From CAXMST01 sp963790085 (GTDB lineage Bacteria > Actinomycetota > Thermoleophilia > Solirubrobacterales > 70-9), in contig CAWBNH010000013.1 of assembly GCA_963790085.1 (NCBI GenBank), positions 1 to 64,000 on the forward strand: a stretch of DNA of 64,000 bases, given 5' to 3'. The notes below the pieces were generated by a model. That model was not told the DNA's origin. It worked only from the letters and a program-made list of their open reading frames with translations, and did no database searches. Position 1 is the first letter of the stretch; each line of letters starts with the position of its first letter. The position numbers were made by a program, and so were the translations under genes. Positions 44,710 through 52,825 of this stretch are shown here, one piece after another.

Positions 44710-45273
44710 TTGATTTGTCCGCTTTGTGACAACCGATCGAGGGTGGTCGAGAGCCGCCCGGCCGAGGATGGAGCTGCCGTCAGACGGCGACGCGAGTGCG
44801 GCGGCTGCGGCCATCGCTTCACGACCTTCGAGCGGATCGCCCCCTCGATCGCGATCGTTCGCAAGCGCGACGGGCGCCGGCAGGAGTTCGAAGCGACCAA
44901 GGTGCGCGCCGGCCTCGAGCGCGCCGCGCACAAGCAGCCGGCCGCCGAGGCCGCCGTCGAGGCGATCGCGGCGACGGTCGAGCTCGAGGCCGCGACCGGC
45001 GGCGAGCTTTCGACCCGCCGGATCGGCGAGCTCTGCCTCGCGGGCCTGCGCGAGGCGGACACCGTCGCCTACCTGCGCTTTGCGACCGTCCACAAGCAGC
45101 TCGACGACACCGAGGCGATCCGAGCCGAGCTCCACGCCCTCGACCTCGAGGCCGCCGAGCAGGCGCTCGTCGACCTCGTCCACGGCGAGGGCTGGCCGGC
45201 CGGGGAAGCGGAGGCCGCAAATGCCGGGAACTTCGACTCGGATCGGATTCGATCCGAGCACATCCATACGTAA
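44710..45273 (+). CDS. nrdR: Transcriptional repressor NrdR
   Basis: A 187-aa regulator of ribonucleotide reductase genes. The zinc ribbon is ICPLCDNRSRVVESRPAEDG with the second pair in RRECGGCGHRFTTFERI. The ATP-cone domain (IVRKRDGRRQEFEATKVRAG, LCLAGLREADTVAYLRFATV) senses ATP/dATP. The TTG at 44710 puts ICPLC at residues 2-6, as in the family; a longer frame to 44587 adds no conserved sequence. The C-terminal 35 residues exceed the usual NrdR length (about 150 aa). It directly precedes nrdJ by 33 bases, the normal genetic linkage. Confidence 0.94.
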   Translation: MICPLCDNRSRVVESRPAEDGAAVRRRRECGGCGHRFTTFERIAPSIAIVRKRDGRRQEFEATKVRAGLERAAHKQPAAEAAVEAIAATVELEAATGGELSTRRIGELCLAGLREADTVAYLRFATVHKQLDDTEAIRAELHALDLEAAEQALVDLVHGEGWPAGEAEAANAGNFDSDRIRSEHIHT

Positions 45274-45306
45274 GACTGAAAACGAATGAACCAGGGAGAG
45301 AGATCC

Positions 45307-48111
45307 ATGCCTGACGCCGACGCAACGACCATCGACGACGCGACCCTCGAGACCGCCGAGCGGGCGGCCGCGGAGAAGGGCCTCCGGTTCGAGCGGCGCT
45401 TCACGAGCGAGGGGGTCCATCCCTTCGATCAGGTCGAGTGGGAGGAGCGCGACGCGCTGATCGGCGATCCGGAGGATCCGGCGTTCGAGCAGCGCGGCGT
45501 CGAGTTCCCCGCGAGCTGGTCCCAGAACGCGACGAACATCGTCGCCCAGAAGTACTTCCGCGGTCCGCTCGGGTCGCCCGAGCGCGAGCGCAGCGTCAAG
45601 CAGATGGTCGGCCGCGTCGCCGGCACGATCGCCGAGTGGGGTCGTGAGGGCAGCTACTTCGCGAGCGACGCCGACGCCGATTCGTTCGAGGCCGAGCTGA
45701 CCCACATCCTCCTGCACCAGCAGGCCGCGTTCAACTCGCCGGTCTGGTTCAACGTCGGCTTCGAGGAGTCGCCGCAGTGCTCCGCCTGCTTCATCCTCAG
45801 CGTCGAGGACACGATCGAGTCGATCCTCGAGTGGAACACGAAGGAGGGCAGGATCTTCCGCGGCGGTTCGGGCTCCGGCATCAACCTCTCGAACATCCGC
45901 GGCTCGGTCGAGCAACTGAGCAAGGGCGGGCTCGCCTCAGGCCCGGTCAGCTTCATGCGCGGCGCCGACGCCTGGGCCGGGACGATCAAGTCCGGCGGCA
46001 AGACGCGCCGCGCGGCGAAGATGGTCGTCCTCGATGTCGATCACCCGGACATCGAGGACTTCATCTGGTGCAAGGCCAAGGAGGAGGACAAGGCCGCGGC
46101 GCTCCGGGACGCCGGCTTCGACATGTCGATCGACGGCGAGGGATTCACCTCGATCCAGTACCAGAACGCGAACAACTCGGTGCGCGTCTCCGACGCGTTC
46201 ATGGAGGCCGTCAGCGACGGTGAGGACTGGGACCTGCTCGCCCGCGTCGACGGCTCGCCGACGAAGACGCTGCCCGCGCGGGAGCTGATGGAGCAGATCG
46301 CCGAGGCGGCCTGGCGCTGCGCCGACCCCGGGGTCCAGTACGACACGACGATCAATCGCTGGCACACGTGCCCGGAGTCGGGGCGGATCAACGCCTCGAA
46401 CCCGTGCTCTGAGTACATGCACGTCGACGACTCGGCCTGCAACCTGGCCTCGATCAACCTGATGAAGTTCCGCCGCCCCGACGGCAGCTTCGACGCGGCC
46501 GCCTTCGAGCACGTGGTCGACACGGTCTTCCTCGCTCAGGAGATCGTCGTCGGGCCGTCCAGCTACCCGACCGAGGAGATCGGCGCCAACGCGCGCGCCT
46601 TCCGTCAGCTCGGGCTCGGCTACGCGAACCTCGGGGCCTATCTGATGTCGAACGGGATGCCCTACGACTCCGACGAGGGCCGCAACATGGCCGCCGCGAT
46701 CACGGCGCTGATGACCGGCCGCGGCTACCGCAAGTCGGCCGAGATCGCCGCCGCGGTCGGACCCTACGAGGAGTACGAGAAGAACCGCGAGCCTCACAAC
46801 GGGGTGATGCGGATGCACCGCGACGCGTCCTACGAGATCAGCGACGAGATCCACGATCACGAGCTCCTGGAGGCGGCCTGCCGCTCCTGGGACGAGGCGG
46901 TCGAGCTCGGCGAGCGGCACGGCTACCGCAACGCCCAGGCGACGGTGCTGGCCCCGACCGGGACGATCAGCTTCCTGATGGACTGCGACACGACCGGGAT
47001 CGAGCCCGACTTCTCGCTGGTCAAGTACAAGGAGCTGGTCGGCGGCGGGCAGATGACGATCGTCAATCGCTCGGTCGACCTCGCGCTGCGAACGCTCGGC
47101 TACAACGAGACGCAGATCGGGCAGATCGAGGCCTACGTCAACGACAAGGGCACGATCATCGGCGCCCCCGAGCTCGACGAGGCGCACCTGCCCGTCTTCG
47201 ACGTCGCCGTCGGTGAGCGGGCGATCTCGCACATGGGCCACATCAAGATGATGTCCGCGACTCAGCCGTTCCTCTCGGGCGCGATCTCGAAGACCGTGAA
47301 CCTGCCCGAGTCGGCGACCGTGGCCGACATCGCCGAGGCCTACACCGAGGGCTGGAAGGGCGGGCTCAAGGCCCTGGCGATCTACCGCGACGGCTCGAAG
47401 ACCGCCCAGGCGCTGCGCACCGACGCGCAGGAGGAGAAGGACGTCGAGGCGGAGCCGGCGCGCGAGCCGGTCCGCAAGCGGATGCCGGCCGAGCGCGAGT
47501 CGCTCACCCACAAGTTCTCGATCGCCGGCCAGGAGGGCTACATCACCGCCGGCCGCTACGAGGACGGCTCGGTCGGGGAGATCTTCCTGACCGATATCGG
47601 CAAGGAGGGCTCGACGCTGCGCGGGATGATGAACGCGTTCGCGACGGCGGTCTCGATCGGCCTCCAGTACGGGGTGCCGCTCGAGGTCTTCGTCAGCAAG
47701 TTCAGCTACATGCGCTTCGACCCCGAGGGGATGACCAAGAACCCGGAGATCCCGTTCGCCAAGTCGATGCCCGACTACATCATGCGTTGGCTCGCGAGCC
47801 GCTTCATCGAGGATGCCGACATCCACGAGGAGCTGGGGATCCTGACCCAGGCCGTCCGCGCCCGCAAGGAGGCCCAGCAGGCCTTGTTCAACGCCGACAC
47901 CGCCGGCCCGGCCAACGGCGACGGGAACGGGAACGGCGGCTCCACGCAGCCCGCCGCGGCCGCCCTGACCGACAGCCCGCCGGTGATCCCGGCAAAGCTC
48001 GGCGGCTCGCTCGAGCTCGGCCCCGCCTGCGATCAGTGCGGCGGGATGATGCAGCGAACGGGCTCTTGCTACACGTGTACTTCGTGCGGCAACAACACCG
48101 GCTGCGGCTGA
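45307..48111 (+). CDS. nrdJ: Adenosylcobalamin-dependent (class II) ribonucleotide reductase
   Basis: A 934-aa enzyme that reduces ribonucleotides to deoxyribonucleotides using a B12-derived radical. Landmarks are the catalytic-core segments FNSPVWFNVGFEESPQCSAC, GGSGSGINLSNIRGSVEQLS and NPCSEYMHVDDSACNLASIN, GTISFLMDCDTTGIEPDFSL, and the redox-active cysteines near the C-terminus (ACDQCGGMMQRTGSCYTCTS then CGNNTGCG). The length matches actinobacterial NrdJ. ATG 45307 follows GGGAGAGAG; an ATG at 45286 would place seven extra residues. No B12 riboswitch is seen in the short upstream gap, so NrdR is the visible regulator. A strong hairpin follows. Confidence 0.97.
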   Translation: MPDADATTIDDATLETAERAAAEKGLRFERRFTSEGVHPFDQVEWEERDALIGDPEDPAFEQRGVEFPASWSQNATNIVAQKYFRGPLGSPERERSVKQMVGRVAGTIAEWGREGSYFASDADADSFEAELTHILLHQQAAFNSPVWFNVGFEESPQCSACFILSVEDTIESILEWNTKEGRIFRGGSGSGINLSNIRGSVEQLSKGGLASGPVSFMRGADAWAGTIKSGGKTRRAAKMVVLDVDHPDIEDFIWCKAKEEDKAAALRDAGFDMSIDGEGFTSIQYQNANNSVRVSDAFMEAVSDGEDWDLLARVDGSPTKTLPARELMEQIAEAAWRCADPGVQYDTTINRWHTCPESGRINASNPCSEYMHVDDSACNLASINLMKFRRPDGSFDAAAFEHVVDTVFLAQEIVVGPSSYPTEEIGANARAFRQLGLGYANLGAYLMSNGMPYDSDEGRNMAAAITALMTGRGYRKSAEIAAAVGPYEEYEKNREPHNGVMRMHRDASYEISDEIHDHELLEAACRSWDEAVELGERHGYRNAQATVLAPTGTISFLMDCDTTGIEPDFSLVKYKELVGGGQMTIVNRSVDLALRTLGYNETQIGQIEAYVNDKGTIIGAPELDEAHLPVFDVAVGERAISHMGHIKMMSATQPFLSGAISKTVNLPESATVADIAEAYTEGWKGGLKALAIYRDGSKTAQALRTDAQEEKDVEAEPAREPVRKRMPAERESLTHKFSIAGQEGYITAGRYEDGSVGEIFLTDIGKEGSTLRGMMNAFATAVSIGLQYGVPLEVFVSKFSYMRFDPEGMTKNPEIPFAKSMPDYIMRWLASRFIEDADIHEELGILTQAVRARKEAQQALFNADTAGPANGDGNGNGGSTQPAAAALTDSPPVIPAKLGGSLELGPACDQCGGMMQRTGSCYTCTSCGNNTGCG

Positions 48112-48141
48112 CGGGCTGAGGGACCGCCACTCGGCGTCATC

Positions 48142-48177
48142 GCCGTGCCGGCATAGCGCTGCTATTGCCGGCACGGC
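48142..48177 (+). terminator. Strong intrinsic terminator after nrdJ
   Basis: GCCGTGCCGGC at 48142-48152 pairs with GCCGGCACGGC at 48167-48177. The inner ATAGC/GCTAT continues the stem across a one-base bulge to a 3-base loop, giving about 16 base pairs. It is followed by TCTTCCTTG, a weak U-rich tract. It lies 30 bases after the nrdJ stop. Confidence 0.85.
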
Positions 48178-48255
48178 TCTTCCTTGATTGACGGGGCCTC
48201 AGGGCGTCAGCGATCCGGCGGCCGTCGAGCGATCCTGCCGACGTAGAGTTCGGGG

Positions 48256-49266
48256 ATGGACCTCGGGCTGTTCCTCGCTGTCTTGGTCGCCCTGGGGTTC
48301 GCGGCGACGAACGGCCTGCACGATGCCTCGAACTCGATCGCCACCCTGGTCGCGACGCGGGCGGCGACCCCGTTTCAGGCGATCCTGCTGGCATCGGTCT
48401 TCAACCTGCTCGGGCCGCTGCTGCTCGGCGCCGCGGTGGCCGACACGATCGGAGGGATCGTCACGGTTGATCCCGCCGAAGCGGTACGGGTGATCGGCGC
48501 CGGCTTGCTGGCGGCGGTCGCCTGGAACCTGCTCACCTGGCGGCGCGGCCTGCCGTCGAGCTCGAGCCACGCCCTGGTCGGCGGTCTCGTCGGGGCGGCC
48601 CTGATCGAGGGCGGCGCCGACGCCGTCAACTGGGGAGGCTTCGACGGGCTGCAGCCGGTCGGCGTGCTCGGGACGCTCGGCGGCCTGGCGCTCTCCCCGA
48701 TCCTCGGTGCGCTCGCGGCGCTGCTGTTGATCCGCGGCCTGCGCCGGGCGGCGCGGCGGGCGACCCGCCGCTGGCAGCTGCTGACCGGCAACGGCCAGTG
48801 GCTGACCTCGGCCACGCTCGCCTTCAGCCACGGGGCCAACGACGCCCAGAAGTCGGTCGGGGTGATCGCTGCGCTGCTGCTGGCGGACGGGCGCATCGAC
48901 AGCCTCGCCCCGCCGGCCTGGGTGATCCCGGCCTGCTCGGTCGCCTTGACCGCCGGCACGGCGCTCGGCGGCTGGCGGATAATCCGGACCGTGGGAAAGC
49001 GCATCTATCCGATCCACTCGATCGACGGTCTCGCCAGCCAGTCGGCGTCGGCCGGCGTGATCTTCGGCGCCTCGATCGTCGGGGCGCCGACCTCGACCAC
49101 CCAGGTCGTCGCCTCGTCGGTCGTCGGCGTCGGCGGTGGGCGGCGGCGCTGGCGGCACGTCAACTGGGCGATCGTCCGCGAGATGGGCCTCGCCTGGCTG
49201 ATCACCCTGCCGGCTTCGGCCCTGCTGGCGATGGGAACCTTCGAGCTCCTGCAATGGCTGACCTGA
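48256..49266 (+). CDS. Inorganic phosphate transporter, PiT family
   Basis: A 336-aa membrane carrier with about 10 helices. Both halves carry the PiT signature: GFAATNGLHDASNSIATLVA near the N-terminus and TLAFSHGANDAQKSVGVIAA in the second half, with PSSSSHALVGGLVGAA and GAPTSTTQVVASSVVGVG repeating the substrate-region serines. It moves phosphate (or metal-phosphate) by cation symport. The stop lies inside the next gene (13-base overlap), linking it to its DUF47 partner. Confidence 0.94.
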   Translation: MDLGLFLAVLVALGFAATNGLHDASNSIATLVATRAATPFQAILLASVFNLLGPLLLGAAVADTIGGIVTVDPAEAVRVIGAGLLAAVAWNLLTWRRGLPSSSSHALVGGLVGAALIEGGADAVNWGGFDGLQPVGVLGTLGGLALSPILGALAALLLIRGLRRAARRATRRWQLLTGNGQWLTSATLAFSHGANDAQKSVGVIAALLLADGRIDSLAPPAWVIPACSVALTAGTALGGWRIIRTVGKRIYPIHSIDGLASQSASAGVIFGASIVGAPTSTTQVVASSVVGVGGGRRRWRHVNWAIVREMGLAWLITLPASALLAMGTFELLQWLT

Positions 49267-49874
49267 CCCCGAAGCGCTGGTTCCTGCCCGAGGAGCCGGA
49301 CGTGCTCGGGCTGCTCAGCGACCAGCTCGCGGTGACGACCGAGGGGGTGGAGGCGTTCGCGCGGTGGGCCGACGGCGGCGACCCCACCGCCTCTGACCTG
49401 CGCGAGATCGAGGCCCGAGGCGATCGCGCCAAGCGCGAGCTCCTGAACGCGCTGCAGACCGCCTTCATCACCCCGATCGAGCCCGAGGACCTGTTCACGC
49501 TCTCACGGGGCATCGACTGGATCCTGAACGGGGTCAGCGATCTGGTCGCCGAGTCCGAGGTGCTCGAGTGGGGCCCCGATGCGGGGATCGCCGAGCTGGC
49601 CGGGCTCCTGGCCGGGGCGGTGCGCGAGCTCGACCCGGCGATCGGCGAGCTCGGCTCCTCTGCGGACCGGGCGACCGCCGCCGCCGATCGCGCGATCGAG
49701 CAGGTGCGCGCCATGCAGCGCGCCTACTACCGTGGCCTCGCCGGGACGCTCGAGAGCCGGGAGCGGGGCGAGCGGATCGCCCTCCGCGAGCTCTACCGGC
49801 GCCTCGCAAAGATCGGCGAGACGGTCGTCGACGTCGCCGAGCGGGTCGTCTACGCGGTCGTCAAGGAGAGCTGA
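49254..49874 (+). CDS. DUF47/PhoU-like accessory protein of the phosphate transporter
   Basis: A 206-aa helical protein of the DUF47 (PhoU-like, Pit accessory protein) family: KRWFLPEEPDVLGLLSDQLA, EIEARGDRAKRELLNALQTA, FITPIEPEDLFTLSRGIDWI and NGVSDLVAESEVLEW. The E/D-rich helices (ETVVDVAERVVYAV) match the metal-binding PhoU motif. The ATG at 49254 overlaps the end of the transporter gene, and the pair is a well-known two-gene unit in which the cytoplasmic protein modulates the carrier. Confidence 0.92.
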   Translation: MADLTPKRWFLPEEPDVLGLLSDQLAVTTEGVEAFARWADGGDPTASDLREIEARGDRAKRELLNALQTAFITPIEPEDLFTLSRGIDWILNGVSDLVAESEVLEWGPDAGIAELAGLLAGAVRELDPAIGELGSSADRATAAADRAIEQVRAMQRAYYRGLAGTLESRERGERIALRELYRRLAKIGETVVDVAERVVYAVVKES

Positions 49875-49937
49875 GCGGGCGGCGGCCCGACGTCGTGCGA
49901 TGATTCGCCGCCACCGAGGGCGAGGACCGACGAACCG

Positions 49938-51476
49938 ATGTTCGAGCAGAGCGACCAAGGAGCGAACGGCCGGGGAGCCGATCAGGAGACGGCCGAGCAC
50001 CTCGACGTCCTGATCGTCGGCGCCGGCCTCTCCGGCATCGGCGCGGCCCGCCGACTGCAGGAGCAGTGCCCGGGCAAGAGCTTCGCCGTCCTCGAGGCCC
50101 GCGACGCGATCGGCGGTACCTGGGACCTGTTCCGCTACCCCGGGATCCGCTCGGACTCCGACATGTACACGCTCGGCTACGCCTCCCGGCCCTGGGAGCA
50201 GGCGGAGGCGATCGCCGACGGCCCCGCGATTCGCAGCTACATCCGCGAGACGGCGCAGGAGGGCGGAATCGATCGCAAGGTCCGCTACGGCCACCGCGTC
50301 ACGCGCGCCGAGTGGTCGAGCGACGATGCCCGCTGGACGGTCGAGGTCGAGCGCACCGACGCCGGCGAGCCAGTGGAGATGACCTGCGACTTCCTGTTCG
50401 CCTGTACCGGCTACTACCGCTACGACGAGGGCTACACGCCGGCATTCGAGGGCATCGATCGATTCGAGGGCGAGATCGTCCATCCGCAGCTCTGGCCGGA
50501 GGACCTCGACTACGAGGGCAAGCGCGTGATCGTGATCGGCAGCGGCGCGACGGCGGTGACCCTGGTCCCGGCGATGGCCGGGCGCGCCGCGCACGTGACG
50601 ATGCTGCAGCGATCGCCGAGCTACGTGCTCTCGCTCCCGGCGGAGGATCCGATCGCCGGCTTCCTGCGGCGGAGGCTGCCGGCCCGGATCGCCTACTCGC
50701 TGATCCGCTGGAAGAACGTGCTCCTCACGCAGCTCTTCTTCCAGCTCAGCCGGCGGGCTCCGCGGCTCGTCAGGAGGCTGATCCACCGGGGCGTCGAGCG
50801 ACGCCTGCCGCCCGGCTACGACGTCGACAAGCACTTCGAGCCCCGCTACGACCCCTGGGATCAGCGCGTCTGCCTGGTGCCCGACGGGGACCTGTTCGCG
50901 GCGCTCAGCCGGGGTGACGCCTCGATCGTCACCGACGAGATCGAGACCTTCACCGCGCGCGGCCTGAGGCTCGCCTCGGGAGCCGAGCTCGACGCGGATC
51001 TGATCGTCACCGCGACCGGCCTCAACCTGCTGACCCTCGGCGGGATCGAGCTGACCGTCGACGGGCGCGAGGTCGACGTCTCCGAGACCGTCGCCTACAA
51101 GGGCCTGATGCTGAGCGGGGTCCCGAACCTGGCGCTCGCACTCGGCTACACGAACGCCTCGTGGACGCTGAAGTGCGATCTGGTCGCCGAGTACGTCTGT
51201 CGCCTGCTGAACCACATGGACGAGCACGACTACCGACGCTGCATGCCGCTGGCGCCCGGCCCCGGGATCGGGACCGAGCCGATCATCGACCTGACCGCCG
51301 GCTACGTGCTGCGCTCGATCGACCAGCTCCCCGAGCAGGGGACCAGGACTCCCTGGCGACTGCACCAGAACTACCCGCTCGACATCCTCATGCTCCGGCA
51401 CGGCAGGCTCGAGGACGAGGGAATCGAGTTCTCCGGCGCCGAGCGCGAGACCAGGGCCGAGGCCGTCGCGGCCTAG
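49938..51476 (+). CDS. Baeyer-Villiger-type flavin monooxygenase (EthA/MymA-like)
   Basis: A 512-aa FAD/NADPH monooxygenase. The FAD site is LDVLIVGAGLSGIGAARRLQ, YPGIRSDSDMYTLGYASRPW is typical of the EthA/MymA group, the Baeyer-Villiger fingerprint is FEGEIVHPQLWP (FxGxxxHxxxWP), and the NADPH site is RVIVIGSGATAVTLVPAMAG. An ATG-type motif (IVTATGLNLLTLGG) is also present. Such enzymes oxidise ketones or thio-compounds by oxygen insertion; the natural substrate here is unknown. It stands alone, 63 bases after the phosphate genes. Confidence 0.93.
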   Translation: MFEQSDQGANGRGADQETAEHLDVLIVGAGLSGIGAARRLQEQCPGKSFAVLEARDAIGGTWDLFRYPGIRSDSDMYTLGYASRPWEQAEAIADGPAIRSYIRETAQEGGIDRKVRYGHRVTRAEWSSDDARWTVEVERTDAGEPVEMTCDFLFACTGYYRYDEGYTPAFEGIDRFEGEIVHPQLWPEDLDYEGKRVIVIGSGATAVTLVPAMAGRAAHVTMLQRSPSYVLSLPAEDPIAGFLRRRLPARIAYSLIRWKNVLLTQLFFQLSRRAPRLVRRLIHRGVERRLPPGYDVDKHFEPRYDPWDQRVCLVPDGDLFAALSRGDASIVTDEIETFTARGLRLASGAELDADLIVTATGLNLLTLGGIELTVDGREVDVSETVAYKGLMLSGVPNLALALGYTNASWTLKCDLVAEYVCRLLNHMDEHDYRRCMPLAPGPGIGTEPIIDLTAGYVLRSIDQLPEQGTRTPWRLHQNYPLDILMLRHGRLEDEGIEFSGAERETRAEAVAA

Positions 51477-51543
51477 CGCCGGCCGCCCGCGCCCGTCCGG
51501 CGGTGCGGTTGCCCGGCGTCGACCCAGGCGATAGGTTTCCTGT

Positions 51544-52809
51544 GTGCGCACGCGACGCTTGGCAACACTGGCCCTCACCGTCGTCCTGACGCTGGCGGCC
51601 GGGCTGCTTCCCGCGACGGCGTCGGCCGCACCCGCCGTCAACGGCGTCTTCGACCTGAGCGGCTCCCCCGGTCATCTCACCGAGGGACCCGACGGCAACA
51701 TCTGGGCGACCCTGAGCGGCAGCGGCCTCGGCAACGAGCTGGCGAGGATCACGCCGCAGGGGACGGTCACCGAGTTCGATCCGGCGGACGTCGCGAGCCC
51801 GGTGGGGATCGCCACGGGCGACGACGGCAACCTCTGGGTGACCCAGTCGGGAGGCGTGGCCAAGGTGCCGCCGGCCGACCCTGACAGCGCCACCAAGTTC
51901 GCGATCGCCGCGATCGCCGATCCGCGCGGGATCACGGGCGGTCCCGACGGCAATCTCTGGACCGCGAGTGCCGACAAGGTGCTGCGGATCCCGCCGCTCG
52001 ATCCGACCAACCCGGAGGAGTTCACGGTCGCGGGGATGGGTGCCCGCGGGATCTCGGCCGGCCCGGCGCTGATCTGGGTGGCGGACTTCGGCGGGCAGCG
52101 GATCATCAGCCTGAAGCCCGACGGCAGCGACGTCACCCCCTACGCCGTCGGCGGGAACCCACAGGAGGTAGCCGCCTCGAACGGGGCCCAGGTCGCCTAC
52201 GGGAACCCGGGCACCGATCCGCAGACCGTCGGCAGGATCACGCCCGGCGGCGCCCCCGAGACGACCCCGGCGCCGCTCGCCGATCCCTTCGGCGTCGCCT
52301 TCGGCGCCGACGGCGCCTACTGGTTCGCCCAGTTCGCCGCCCACGACCTCGGGCGGCTGACGACGGCCGGCGAGTACACGACGCTCGCCGGCCTCCCGGC
52401 CAACTCGGGCCCACGGTATCTGACCGCGGGCCCGGCGAACACGCTCTGGGTCGGCCTCGAGACATCGCAGCAGGTCGCGCGCGTCAGCGGGCTCGAGCCG
52501 CCGGCGCCGAAGTCGCCCGAGACGAAGATCACGAAGCAGCCGCGGAAGAAGGTCAGGGCCGGCAGCCGCGGCGCGAAGGCGAAGTTCAAGTTCCGATCGC
52601 CCTCTGCGGGCGCCGCCTTCGAGTGCTCGCTGAAGCGGAAGGGCAGGCGCAACTCGCGCGAGAAGCGACTGGCGAAGTTCAGTGGCTGCAAGAGCCCGAA
52701 GCGCTACAAGGGCCTGCGCCGCGGTCGCTACGAGTTCCGGGTTCGCGCCCGCGTCGGCGGAGCCACCGACCCGACACCCGCGAAGGCGAAGTTCCGCGTC
52801 AGCCGCTGA
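51544..52809 (+). CDS. Secreted Vgb/NHL-type beta-propeller with basic C-terminal Ig-like domain
   Basis: A 421-aa secreted protein from a GTG at 51544. The signal peptide is LATLALTVVLTLAAGLLPAT with cleavage after ASA. Six to seven propeller blades each carry DGNIWATLS/DGNLWVTQS-type motifs, as in virginiamycin B lyase-like (Vgb) proteins. The C-terminal 90 residues are a lysine/arginine-rich beta domain (KKVRAGSRGAKAKFKFRSPS, SPKRYKGLRRGRYEFRVRAR) with the Cys pair FECSL...GCKSPK. It is thus a single basic cousin of the Ig-like units at 24-30 kb. Catalytic residues of true Vgb (His, Glu) are not evident, so a binding role is more likely. Confidence 0.82.
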   Translation: MRTRRLATLALTVVLTLAAGLLPATASAAPAVNGVFDLSGSPGHLTEGPDGNIWATLSGSGLGNELARITPQGTVTEFDPADVASPVGIATGDDGNLWVTQSGGVAKVPPADPDSATKFAIAAIADPRGITGGPDGNLWTASADKVLRIPPLDPTNPEEFTVAGMGARGISAGPALIWVADFGGQRIISLKPDGSDVTPYAVGGNPQEVAASNGAQVAYGNPGTDPQTVGRITPGGAPETTPAPLADPFGVAFGADGAYWFAQFAAHDLGRLTTAGEYTTLAGLPANSGPRYLTAGPANTLWVGLETSQQVARVSGLEPPAPKSPETKITKQPRKKVRAGSRGAKAKFKFRSPSAGAAFECSLKRKGRRNSREKRLAKFSGCKSPKRYKGLRRGRYEFRVRARVGGATDPTPAKAKFRVSR

Positions 52810-52825
52810 GCGCCCGGGCCGCCGC

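Noticed and set aside
45274..45306. Cobalamin riboswitch ahead of nrdJ
   Set aside because: The gap is 33 bases and lacks the B12-box; the region before nrdR also shows no such element.
45937..48174. A 745-codon open frame antisense to nrdJ
   Set aside because: It mirrors a fully conserved ribonucleotide reductase; in very high-GC DNA the antisense frame is often open. Its composition is Arg/Val/Leu/Asp-rich with no recognisable domain.
49503..51641. 712-codon minus-strand frame across the monooxygenase
   Set aside because: It is the complement of a conserved flavin monooxygenase and has no domain signature.
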